From the NCBI RefSeq assembly GCF_000619945.1, contig NZ_JHVC01000017.1, forward strand, positions 1 to 64,000: a stretch of DNA of 64,000 nt, in the 5' to 3' direction. Source of the DNA: Clostridium lundense DSM 17049. Lineage in GTDB: Bacteria > Bacillota > Clostridia > Clostridiales > Clostridiaceae. Position 1 is the stretch's first letter. Each line of letters starts with the position of its first letter. The notes under the pieces are model-generated. The model saw only the letters and a list, made by a program, of their open reading frames with translations. It was not told the DNA's origin and did no database searches. The position numbers and the translations under genes were made by a program. Positions 1-6,684 of the stretch are shown here, piece by piece.

Positions 1-317
1 TCTGTTCCAACGTTTGTATCATTTGTTCCTTGAACTGCAAGTTCTCTCATTCTTTGAAGAATTGAGTGTGTTTCATTTAATGCTCCTTCTGCTGTCTGAA
101 TTAATGATATAGCATCCTGTGAGTTTCTTGATGCCTGATCAAGTCCTCTTATCTGTCCTCTCATTTTTTCAGAAATTGCAAGACCTGCAGCGTCATCTCC
201 TGCTCTGTTTATTCTTAAACCTGAGCTTAATTTTTCCATTGCCTTTCCTGCATTTCCAATGTTAACTCCCATGTTTCTATGAGCATTCATAGCATTTAAA
301 TTGTGATTAATTATCAT
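1..317 (-). CDS. Flagellin, N-terminal part (cut by window edge)
   Basis: This encodes the first ~105 residues of flagellin, the filament subunit exported by the flagellar type III system. The protein starts MIINHNLNAMNAHRN and continues with the conserved D0/D1 helix (EKLSSGLRINRAGDDAAGLAISE is readable in two pieces, followed by MRGQIRGLDQASRNSQDAIS), which is diagnostic for the family. The start codon at 317 follows a strong ribosome binding site (AAGGAGG, about 7 nt upstream). The gene runs off the left edge, so total length and the variable central region are unknown. It has its own sigma-28-type promoter and a leader of about 220 nt with two hairpins that look like CsrA sites. Several flagellin copies are common in clostridia; I cannot tell which copy this is. 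Confidence 0.97.
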   Translation of the reverse strand, partial: MIINHNLNAMNAHRNMGVNIGNAGKAMEKLSSGLRINRAGDDAAGLAISEKMRGQIRGLDQASRNSQDAISLIQTAEGALNETHSILQRMRELAVQGTNDTNVGT

Positions 318-320
318 AAT

Positions 321-338
321 AAATTCCTCCTTGAATTT
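321..338 (-). promoter_or_regulatory. Flagellin ribosome-binding-site hairpin, candidate CsrA site 1
   Basis: On the minus strand AAATTC and GAATTT can pair as a 6-bp stem around the loop AAGGAG, which is the Shine-Dalgarno sequence of flagellin. CsrA binds GGA in hairpin loops, and in B. subtilis it blocks hag translation at such a site. The stem is AT-rich and weak alone, so CsrA would be expected to stabilise the closed form. Confidence 0.6.
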
Positions 339-342
339 TTTT

Positions 343-356
343 GGGCATCCATGCCC
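343..356 (-). promoter_or_regulatory. Flagellin leader hairpin, candidate CsrA site 2
   Basis: GGGCATGGATGCCC on the minus strand forms a 5-bp stem with the tetraloop TGGA, lying just upstream of the site-1 hairpin. The CA-N-GGA-N-G core agrees with the CsrA/RsmA consensus. Two neighbouring sites, one overlapping the ribosome binding site, reproduce the layout known from B. subtilis hag. Confidence 0.65.
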
Positions 357-548
357 CATATTTATAGTTAAGCTCTTTTGAGCCTACTAACTTATTTGAT
401 TTAGAGTTGAAAATTAAGAACTGAAGTTTATTATTTTTTATGTATATTACAACTATTTTATCGTAGTGACTTTTCAGTACTTTATAGTTTTTTTAAAATC
501 TTTTCTAATCTTTTTAAACTTTATTTTTGTTATCATCTTATATTATGT

Positions 549-575
549 TTTTCGGCAATATACTTTAAAACTTTA
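549..575 (-). promoter_or_regulatory. Sigma-28 type promoter of flagellin
   Basis: Minus strand reads TAAA, 15 bases, GCCGAAAA, against the flagellar consensus TAAA-N15-GCCGATAA (one mismatch in the -10). The predicted start of transcription near 540 gives a leader of about 220 nt. The remaining leader (about 360-540) is AT-rich and contains one further small hairpin at 369-395. Confidence 0.75.
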
Positions 576-733
576 TATATTTTAAAATAAAAATCTTGCC
601 TTTCTTCAGCTAAGCTAGGATAAAATGTATTATTAAATCTCCACTTTCAATCCCCAACTAAATAAAGTACTTTGTAATTTTTAAAAGCGCTCTACAGGTT
701 TTTAATTTTATAATTTTCTATAAAAAAGAAAAA

Positions 734-751
734 AGCATAAAAACTTATGCT
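734..751 (-). terminator. Rho-independent terminator of the late flagellar operon
   Basis: On the minus strand AGCATAA and TTATGCT form a 7-bp stem with a short loop, followed directly by TTTTTTC. It lies about 140 nt past the stop codon of the last gene (fliT-like). Confidence 0.7.
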
Positions 752-754
752 CTA

Positions 755-815
755 TAATCTGGGGGTACTCCCTGACAACTTAAGGTTTAGTTACCAGGGA
801 GATTGTGGGATTAAA
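755..815 (-). other. Unassigned structured element upstream of the terminator
   Basis: Between the last flagellar gene and its terminator, a 7-bp inverted repeat CTCCCTG (768-774) / CAGGGAG (795-801) encloses 20 nt that hold a smaller AACT/AGTT pair. A run of five G/C at 761-765 and a GC-rich flank stand out sharply from the surrounding 80% AT DNA. I compared it from memory with common riboswitch classes (c-di-GMP, preQ1, TPP, purine, fluoride, SAM) and could not assign it. It could be a 3'-UTR element, a small RNA, or a relic of an attenuator. Confidence 0.35.
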
Positions 816-893
816 CTTTGATGTAGATTTTAATATTTGTTTACTACATTATACAATATTTGCTACTATTAAACAATATACATTATAAAAAGC

Positions 894-1235
894 TTATATT
901 TTTTTACTAAATATTGTACTATTTGAGTAAAATTTCTTATTATAATTAACATTAGCATTTCTATTTGTAGATAATTTTCTCATTTCCTCTTTTATATTTG
1001 CCTTTTTTTCATTAATAACCTTTTCTAATTCTTTGTCATATTCTATAATATTTAATTCTTTTGCTATATCTACAAATTCCTCTTTTGAAAATTCCATATG
1101 ATCTATGTTATCTATTATCTTTTGCCTTTCTTCCATAAGGCTATCTACTGCATCTAAATCATCTTCTTTTACATTATAGATTAATTTAATAGTAATATCT
1201 TTAAAACTTTGCAGATATTCCTTTATGATACACAT
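894..1235 (-). CDS. Small helical protein, probable FliT-like flagellar chaperone
   Basis: The product is 113 residues, charged and almost wholly helical by composition, with an N-terminal pattern (KEYLQSFKDITIKL then LMEERQKIIDNID) like the FliT/FlgN type of export chaperone. It is the last gene of the late flagellar operon, directly after fliD, and FliT is the dedicated chaperone of FliD, so position supports the call. The start at 1235 has a good ribosome binding site (AGGGAG). The C-terminal ~30 residues are Asn/Lys-rich and look disordered. Similarity to FliT is weak by eye and the assignment rests mainly on size, composition and context. Confidence 0.55.
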   Translation of the reverse strand: MCIIKEYLQSFKDITIKLIYNVKEDDLDAVDSLMEERQKIIDNIDHMEFSKEEFVDIAKELNIIEYDKELEKVINEKKANIKEEMRKLSTNRNANVNYNKKFYSNSTIFSKKI

Positions 1236-1273
1236 AAAATTTCTCCCTTATTTAGTCTAAGCTAAAATTTCTA

Positions 1274-2920
1274 TTATTGAAATTGTTGTGCTAACCAAGA
1301 AGTCTGAGCGTTATATTTATTCATAACTACTTCTAATGCAGAAAATTTCTTATAAAGACTATTTTCCTTATCTTTTAATTTGCTATTTAAAGTTTTTATT
1401 AAATTATCTTTTTTATAAATTTGATCTGGTAATGTATTACTTCCAGCAGTTCCATAGATACTATAGTCTTCTTGCTTATTAGCATACTTTGTAAGTATAG
1501 CACTATTTATTGTAATTCCTGGAGTACCCACATTATCATTTAATATGGTGCTAATTCTTTGAAAAATACCAGAATTATCATACATTATCTTCTTTTGTTC
1601 TTCTGATGATTTGGTTAAGTCATCACTGCTCAATGTATAAGTTTTATTAAACAGATCCATTATTTCATCTGCTCTTTCACTTAATGCTTTTTTAAATGTG
1701 TCACCAGTATCATCTGAAAACTTTATTTGTCCAGCTTTTGATGCCTTTCCATCAGTATCCAATCCTATAGATTTACCAAAACTTGCAGAAGCCTCATTTA
1801 CAGGATCAAAAAAGGTACTTCTAAGGTGTGAAAGCATATTTCTAAGGTTATCATCATTTCTTAATATACCTTTTTTAGCTTTTTCTTCCCAAGCCTTTAT
1901 TTCGTCATCTTTCATTCCTTTCTTTTGATCATCAGTAAGAGGTTTATAATCATAATCTTTCTTTTCTGTAAGCTTTGTGTTTATTTTATCTATTAATGAA
2001 TTATACTTGTCTATAAATTTTACAAATCTATCGAAAGTCTTATCTGCATCCTTAGTTACGGTTAAAGTCGTTGCACTTAAGTTATTTGCTTCTCTAGGAA
2101 GGTTTGGGTCAATAACTTCACTTTGACTTTGCAAATTATATGCTATACCATCAATAGTAAAGTTATTTCTGGACTGTGTTACTTTAGTTTCAGTGCCACC
2201 TGGTGGAGTTATATGAACTATTGCATCCTGGGAATTCTGATTTTTATTAAAAGATAGCTCTGCACTACTAACATTTAAATCCTTAGTAGCATCTGCTACT
2301 GCTCCTGTTTTCTTTTTAACTATAGTAAATTTTTGAGTTAACTCGCTATAAGAAACATCAACATCATTTCCTACTAGAGTTCCGTCATCCCATTTTGCAT
2401 TTTTTACATTATTAATAAAATCTTTTATAGTATCAGTAGCATTAAAATTGACATCAACATTCTTTCCATCTAAAGTTAGTGTTATTTTACCTGTTGATTT
2501 CATTTCTGTATTTAAGTCTCCTGCTATTCCACATTGGAATGCGGCTCCTTTAGCTAATTGCTCTACTTTTACACTATAATTTCCACTAACAGCCCCTGTT
2601 GTTGCAGTAGCTGCTGCTATTGCAGAATTTGTGCTATCTACTTTAAAATCAGAATAGGCTTTAGATGAAATTAAGCAATCAGCACTTGTAGCACCAAAAT
2701 AAGTATTCTGAAGATCTTTTACATCTTTTATAATATCCTGATACATTTCTTGTTTCCAAACAATTGCCTGTCTTTGCTGCTTGACTACATCTACTTTTTT
2801 TTGCTCAGCTAGCATCATTTTTTTTATCATACCGTCTATATCCATACCTGATGCCATACCTATAACTCTCATCATATCTCCGCCACCAGTTCCAGATAAT
2901 CCGCTAATTGAATCTGCCAT
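1274..2920 (-). CDS. fliD: Flagellar filament capping protein FliD (HAP2)
   Basis: FliD forms the pentameric cap at the filament tip under which exported flagellin folds. The 548-residue protein shows the FliD N-domain (VIGMASGMDIDGMIKKMM at 19-36, then a helical stretch with KVDVVKQQRQAIVWKQEMYQ) and the FliD C-domain ending ALEVVMNKYNAQTSWLAQQF, both typical. The central 300 residues are the variable cap-head region. The start has a strong ribosome binding site (GAGGGGGAG, 5 nt before ATG). It sits between fliS and the fliT-like gene and is cotranscribed with them. Confidence 0.96.
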   Translation of the reverse strand: MADSISGLSGTGGGDMMRVIGMASGMDIDGMIKKMMLAEQKKVDVVKQQRQAIVWKQEMYQDIIKDVKDLQNTYFGATSADCLISSKAYSDFKVDSTNSAIAAATATTGAVSGNYSVKVEQLAKGAAFQCGIAGDLNTEMKSTGKITLTLDGKNVDVNFNATDTIKDFINNVKNAKWDDGTLVGNDVDVSYSELTQKFTIVKKKTGAVADATKDLNVSSAELSFNKNQNSQDAIVHITPPGGTETKVTQSRNNFTIDGIAYNLQSQSEVIDPNLPREANNLSATTLTVTKDADKTFDRFVKFIDKYNSLIDKINTKLTEKKDYDYKPLTDDQKKGMKDDEIKAWEEKAKKGILRNDDNLRNMLSHLRSTFFDPVNEASASFGKSIGLDTDGKASKAGQIKFSDDTGDTFKKALSERADEIMDLFNKTYTLSSDDLTKSSEEQKKIMYDNSGIFQRISTILNDNVGTPGITINSAILTKYANKQEDYSIYGTAGSNTLPDQIYKKDNLIKTLNSKLKDKENSLYKKFSALEVVMNKYNAQTSWLAQQFQ

Positions 2921-3067
2921 TTATATCTCCCCCTCTTTATTTCTTCATTGGAATTAATTTTTAATTTATATAAAATTTATGCATATAGCTTAATAATATA
3001 ATTTATAATCCACAATTATGCTCTATCAGCTAACTCCATACTCTATTAACTTTATTATATAATCTAA

Positions 3068-3451
3068 CTATCTGATTTTTGAAAGTTTATATGCTTCATT
3101 CCAAGTATCTCTAATTTCTTCTATAAGCGGAATTACCTCATCCATTATAGCCACATCTTTTTTTACATTTGCCATCATAAGTCTATTTACAATAAATTCG
3201 TATATACTCATAAGTCTTGGAGCCCAATCTCCCCCTTTATCCACATCTAACGTAGCCATTAATTCATAAAATATATTCTGTGTTTTCACTATATTTTCAT
3301 GGGCCTTTTTTATATTTTTTTCTTCAATGCCTTGTCTTGCTATTTTAGAAAATTTAACAGCTCCATCTAAGATCATAAGTAAAAGCTGTTCTTTTGATGC
3401 AAAATTTACACTATTATTTTTATAAGCACTATATGCATTTCCTGCAAACAT
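3068..3451 (-). CDS. fliS: Flagellin export chaperone FliS
   Basis: FliS binds the C-terminus of flagellin in the cytoplasm, prevents premature polymerisation and delivers it to the export gate. The 127-residue product has the family start MFAGNAYSAYKNNSVNFASKE and the conserved LLLMILDGAVKFSKIA and IYELMATLD-like segments. Length is normal for the family. It follows the unknown 98-residue gene by 11 nt and precedes fliD. In B. subtilis FliS also couples to FliW/CsrA homeostasis through flagellin, and fliW and csrA are in the same operon here. Confidence 0.96.
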   Translation of the reverse strand: MFAGNAYSAYKNNSVNFASKEQLLLMILDGAVKFSKIARQGIEEKNIKKAHENIVKTQNIFYELMATLDVDKGGDWAPRLMSIYEFIVNRLMMANVKKDVAIMDEVIPLIEEIRDTWNEAYKLSKIR

Positions 3452-3462
3452 TCTTTATACAC

Positions 3463-3759
3463 CTACCTTTTAATATCAAGGAATCTCCCACTAGAAAAAT
3501 TATTTTTTTCATCTTCATTTATATATCCTTCTACTTTTACTTCATCTATCTTTTCCGCTTGGATGAAAAGCCTTTTGCTTTTTTGAGCATTCTTTTTAGA
3601 ATGTTTTTTAAGCTCATCAGAAAAATTTTCTCTTTTAGAATGTTTATTACTATCTTTATTTATTTCAATTTCCTGTTTTCTATGAACTAAACCTTCCTTT
3701 GTTGAATCCTCTATTCTCTGCCTTATGTCTGTATCAATTTTATTTAGCTTATACTCCAT
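3463..3759 (-). CDS. Unknown 98-residue charged protein in the flagellar operon
   Basis: I do not recognise this family. The product is very hydrophilic, rich in Lys, Glu, Asp and Ser, with no membrane segment or signal peptide, and probably largely helical or disordered. An in-frame start 13 codons further upstream exists, but the ribosome binding site GGAGTGG lies 5 nt before the ATG at 3759, which I take as the start. It lies between flaG and fliS, 11 nt from fliS, in a region where every other gene encodes a filament part, a chaperone or a flagellin regulator, so a flagellar role is likely but unproven. Confidence 0.75.
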   Translation of the reverse strand: MEYKLNKIDTDIRQRIEDSTKEGLVHRKQEIEINKDSNKHSKRENFSDELKKHSKKNAQKSKRLFIQAEKIDEVKVEGYINEDEKNNFSSGRFLDIKR

Positions 3760-3774
3760 AAAACCACTCCATTT

Positions 3775-3927
3775 CTTCAGTGAAAATTTAATGATCAAAA
3801 ATGAATAATGAATAAAGTTTTTTCTTACATAGAACTAAGAAAAGCAATTAATCAATTTTTATTAGTTTTTAATTAAGTAGAAAATAACTTTTTACTCTTC
3901 ATTCTTATCTTTTCACTATTCACTGAA
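3775..3927. repeat. Intercistronic inverted repeat (copy 1)
   Basis: An imperfect inverted repeat with ends TTCAGTGAA... and ...TTCACTGAA and inner arms built from GTGAAAA/GAATAATGAATAA-type words. One end touches the flaG stop codon (3928-3930) and the other lies about 5 nt from the ribosome binding site of the next gene. It belongs to the dispersed family described in the findings. Confidence 0.75.
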
Positions 3928-4317
3928 TTAAGCTTTGTCATCCATAAATATTCCTGCCAATTCGCAAAGCTTGTCTACCATATCTATTATTTTCTTGGGT
4001 GGAATTTCCTTTACTACTTTTTTCGTACTACTATCCATTATCTTTATAGTTATACTCTTAGATTTTCCATATAATTCATATTCTACATAAGTTGGCTTAC
4101 CCTCTAGCAACTTATTTAATTTATCTACAGACCTTTTTACATCTTGTTCTCTTACATTTCCATTATCATTATTTACACCATTTGCCTCTTTTATAGCAGT
4201 ATCTATTATATATTCTCCATTTAAATTCTTTATTTGTGTTTCTTCACCTAATAAGCTATCTATTGAATTAATATCAAAGGCTTCACGTCTTCCTTGACTT
4301 ATATATTTTACATCCAT
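3928..4317 (-). CDS. flaG: FlaG family flagellar protein
   Basis: FlaG proteins influence filament length in several bacteria; their exact biochemical role is not settled. The 129-residue product has a variable N-terminal half and the characteristic C-terminal domain (YELYGKSKSITIKIMDSSTK, then VVKEIPPKKIIDMVDKL, then a C-terminus with Asp-rich GIFMDDKA) that defines the family. It lies directly downstream of csrA (18 nt) in the late flagellar operon. The start at 4317 has an upstream AAAAGAGGTGAT ribosome binding site. Confidence 0.9.
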   Translation of the reverse strand: MDVKYISQGRREAFDINSIDSLLGEETQIKNLNGEYIIDTAIKEANGVNNDNGNVREQDVKRSVDKLNKLLEGKPTYVEYELYGKSKSITIKIMDSSTKKVVKEIPPKKIIDMVDKLCELAGIFMDDKA

Positions 4318-4334
4318 GATATCACCTCTTTTAA

Positions 4335-4553
4335 TTATTCCTTTCCAATTTTTTTTAATAGTGATAAATCCATTTTAGCTGCTTTTTTATTTTCTTCCTC
4401 TACTTCCTTGTAAAGTTCTTTTCTTAATATAGCCACATCTCTAGGAGCTGATATAGCAAGCTTTACTGAACCATCCTCTACCTTTACTACTGTTATCTCT
4501 ATATTATCTCCTATAAGTAAAGACTCTCCCTTTTTCCTTCCTATAACCAACAT
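4335..4553 (-). CDS. csrA: Carbon storage / flagellin translation regulator CsrA
   Basis: CsrA is a small dimeric RNA-binding protein that binds GGA in hairpin loops and, in Firmicutes, represses flagellin translation. The 72-residue product has the family start MLVIGRKKGESLLIGDNIEI and the conserved core VKLAISAPRDVAILRKELY with the RNA-contacting Arg. It starts 2 nt after the fliW stop codon and its ribosome binding site (CAGGAGG) is inside the end of fliW, so the two are translationally linked. FliW binds and inactivates CsrA; the linkage fits control of their ratio. Confidence 0.98.
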   Translation of the reverse strand: MLVIGRKKGESLLIGDNIEITVVKVEDGSVKLAISAPRDVAILRKELYKEVEEENKKAAKMDLSLLKKIGKE

Positions 4554-4555
4554 GA

Positions 4556-4984
4556 CTAAACCTCCTGAAAAATTGGATGTTTTATTTCATATCTATCATT
4601 ATCTAATATTATTTGTTCCCCAATTTTATCCTTAATATTAATAATTATAGGAGCCTTTAAATTAGTTGTTATATCCTTATAGTTAGAACTTATAGTAACA
4701 GTATTTAATGTTACTACATCTGTTGCACTTTTTATATTCAATTTTTTGATTTGCTCATCAGATAAAGAAAATTCATAGTTTTTACATATCGTAAATGGAG
4801 ATACTACGGGTATACCAATTTCCTCATCCTCTATAGAATGAACAATACTAAATACTTTATTTTCTTCTAAAGAGAAGATTATAAACTTCTTTAAATTTTC
4901 AAATCCAGGCAGTCCCTTGTTAAAAGTAATTATATCCTCTTCTTTATACTCTATCTCTCCATGATACTTTGAATTTAATTTCAT
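4556..4984 (-). CDS. fliW: Flagellar assembly factor FliW (CsrA antagonist)
   Basis: FliW binds either flagellin or CsrA. When flagellin is exported, freed FliW sequesters CsrA and flagellin translation resumes. The 142-residue product has the family features: MKLNSKYHGEIEYKEEDIITF, GLPGFENLKKFIIFS, and the C-terminal NLKAPIIINIKDKIGEQIIL. An ATG three codons further upstream lies directly against the GAAGG ribosome binding site, too close, so I prefer the ATG at 4984. It is followed by csrA at a 2-nt gap. Confidence 0.97.
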   Translation of the reverse strand: MKLNSKYHGEIEYKEEDIITFNKGLPGFENLKKFIIFSLEENKVFSIVHSIEDEEIGIPVVSPFTICKNYEFSLSDEQIKKLNIKSATDVVTLNTVTISSNYKDITTNLKAPIIINIKDKIGEQIILDNDRYEIKHPIFQEV

Positions 4985-5005
4985 AAAAACCATCCTTCTT
5001 TTTTA

Positions 5006-5097
5006 AGTGAAAAGTTAAGGGTTAAAAATAAAGGATATTTTTTAATTTATTAAACATAATTTTCTTTATTCTTAACTCCTCATTATTTATTCTTCAC
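5006..5097. repeat. Intercistronic inverted repeat (copy 2)
   Basis: A short copy: AGTGAAAAGTTAAGG at one end and the roughly inverted CTTAACTCCTCATTATTT...TTCTTCAC at the other, with an AT-rich centre. It lies between the flgL stop codon (22 nt away) and the fliW ribosome binding site (8 nt away). Confidence 0.7.
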
Positions 5098-5119
5098 CAT
5101 AATATTTATACTATATAAT

Positions 5120-6649
5120 TTAACGTAAGTAATCCAAAAGAGTAGGCTGAATTATTCTAGCACTGGTTTGAAGTGACGCAGTATATACTGTAGATGCTAC
5201 TGCAAGTTCCATGGTCTTCTGAGTAAAGTCTATATCTTCAGTTTTAGATAATATTGATGTCATATTAAAATTTTCTTCTGTATTTCTATCTTCTGCACTC
5301 TCCATTCTATTTTGTTTTGCACCAACTTGAGAACGAATTTTTAATATATTATTCACAACTGCATCTATAGCATCTAAATCTTCGTTTGATATTGCTTTTA
5401 TATCTTTAGATCCATCAGGAGAATCTAAATGTTTTACTATTTTTTCTAGTATATCTTTTAAATTTTTTGCATTTCCTTTTTCATCATTAAACTTTATAAT
5501 GTCCGTTGCTGTAACATTATATTCTATATTAACACCTTGAGATATTTCTGTTACTAATCTTTCATCCATGGTTTCAAGTTCAAAAGAACCCATAAACTTT
5601 TTAGTTTCATCCTTTAAATCTGAAATATCAGTTTCTTTTATAAATGCTTTATTTTCTTCCAAGGAAAAAATCTCTATAGAACTTTCTTTCCCATTCTTAA
5701 TCTCACGTGCTAATATTTTACCCTTTAGTTTTTCATTTGAATTTATCTTTTCTATAATATCATTTGTATCTTTTACATCTTTTAATTCTAATTTTACTTC
5801 TTCTCCATTTACATTGAAAGTTATATTCTTACCATTCCAATCCTTTATATCAGAAATTTTTCCTGTTAATGGATCTGCATCATTTACTTCGTTTCCTGCC
5901 TTACCATTAAATATTAATTGAGTATTTCCATTAGCCACAGCTGTAAATTTATATCCACTTCCATTTACTAATTCCCCATCAATTTGGAATGTTAATCCAT
6001 TACCCAAATCCCAACTGTTATCTTTAGGATCTTTTTTAGCTATGATTTCTTTACCATTAACTTCAAATGTAACATTACTACCATTTACCTTTACTTCAAA
6101 ATCCATATTTTCAGCACCAGTATATTTTCCATTTACAGAAGCCTTAGCTGGCAACTTTCCATCTGGTGATATTTGAAGTTCCATTTCTGTTACTGCAGGG
6201 CCCTTAATAGTTGTGGTAGGTTTAGTAGTACCTCTAGTACCAGAAAATAAATATTTTCCATCAAAAGCTGAATTTAAGGTTTGTGATAGCTGTCCTATTA
6301 TTTCATTCATCTCATCTTTTATCTTTTTTCTCTCACTAGACCCATATGCTGCATTTCCAGCAGATACTAAAAGTTCTCTTACCCTTTGAAATTGATTTCC
6401 TGCCTGATTTAAAGCAGTATCTGTTTGTTCTAGCCAGTTTATAGTATCTTTAATGTTGTCATTATACTGCTTATTTGAATTTATATCTGTATGTAGCTGC
6501 ATTGCCCTTGCTACCTTAAACGGATCATCAGAAGGTCTTCTAATTTCTTTTCCTGAAGTCATTTGCATATTAAGAGTCTGCAAATTTTGCAAATTATTCA
6601 TCATATCATTTAAAAAATTATCAGCCATCATAGTATTGGTTATACGCAC
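5120..6649 (-). CDS. flgL: Hook-filament junction protein FlgL (HAP3)
   Basis: FlgL forms the second junction ring between hook and filament. The start I use is the GTG at 6649, giving the canonical start (M/V)RITNTMMADNFLNDM; AAAGAGGAGTG lies 6 nt before it, while the GTG seven codons upstream has no ribosome binding site. The N-terminal flagellin-like helices (QMTSGKEIRRPSDDPFKVAR) and C-terminal helices (ASTVYTASLQTSARIIQPTL) are conserved. At 509 residues it is much longer than the ~300 of B. subtilis FlgL. The extra length is a central ~230-residue beta-rich, Gly/Asn/Lys-rich region that would be surface exposed. Confidence 0.95.
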   Translation of the reverse strand: MRITNTMMADNFLNDMMNNLQNLQTLNMQMTSGKEIRRPSDDPFKVARAMQLHTDINSNKQYNDNIKDTINWLEQTDTALNQAGNQFQRVRELLVSAGNAAYGSSERKKIKDEMNEIIGQLSQTLNSAFDGKYLFSGTRGTTKPTTTIKGPAVTEMELQISPDGKLPAKASVNGKYTGAENMDFEVKVNGSNVTFEVNGKEIIAKKDPKDNSWDLGNGLTFQIDGELVNGSGYKFTAVANGNTQLIFNGKAGNEVNDADPLTGKISDIKDWNGKNITFNVNGEEVKLELKDVKDTNDIIEKINSNEKLKGKILAREIKNGKESSIEIFSLEENKAFIKETDISDLKDETKKFMGSFELETMDERLVTEISQGVNIEYNVTATDIIKFNDEKGNAKNLKDILEKIVKHLDSPDGSKDIKAISNEDLDAIDAVVNNILKIRSQVGAKQNRMESAEDRNTEENFNMTSILSKTEDIDFTQKTMELAVASTVYTASLQTSARIIQPTLLDYLR

Positions 6650-6684
6650 TAAAAACACTCCTCTTTTCACTATTAATTAACAAA

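Noticed and set aside
755..815. c-di-GMP, preQ1 or other known riboswitch
   Set aside because: The conserved cores of these classes are not present; it also lies at the end of an operon rather than in front of a gene.
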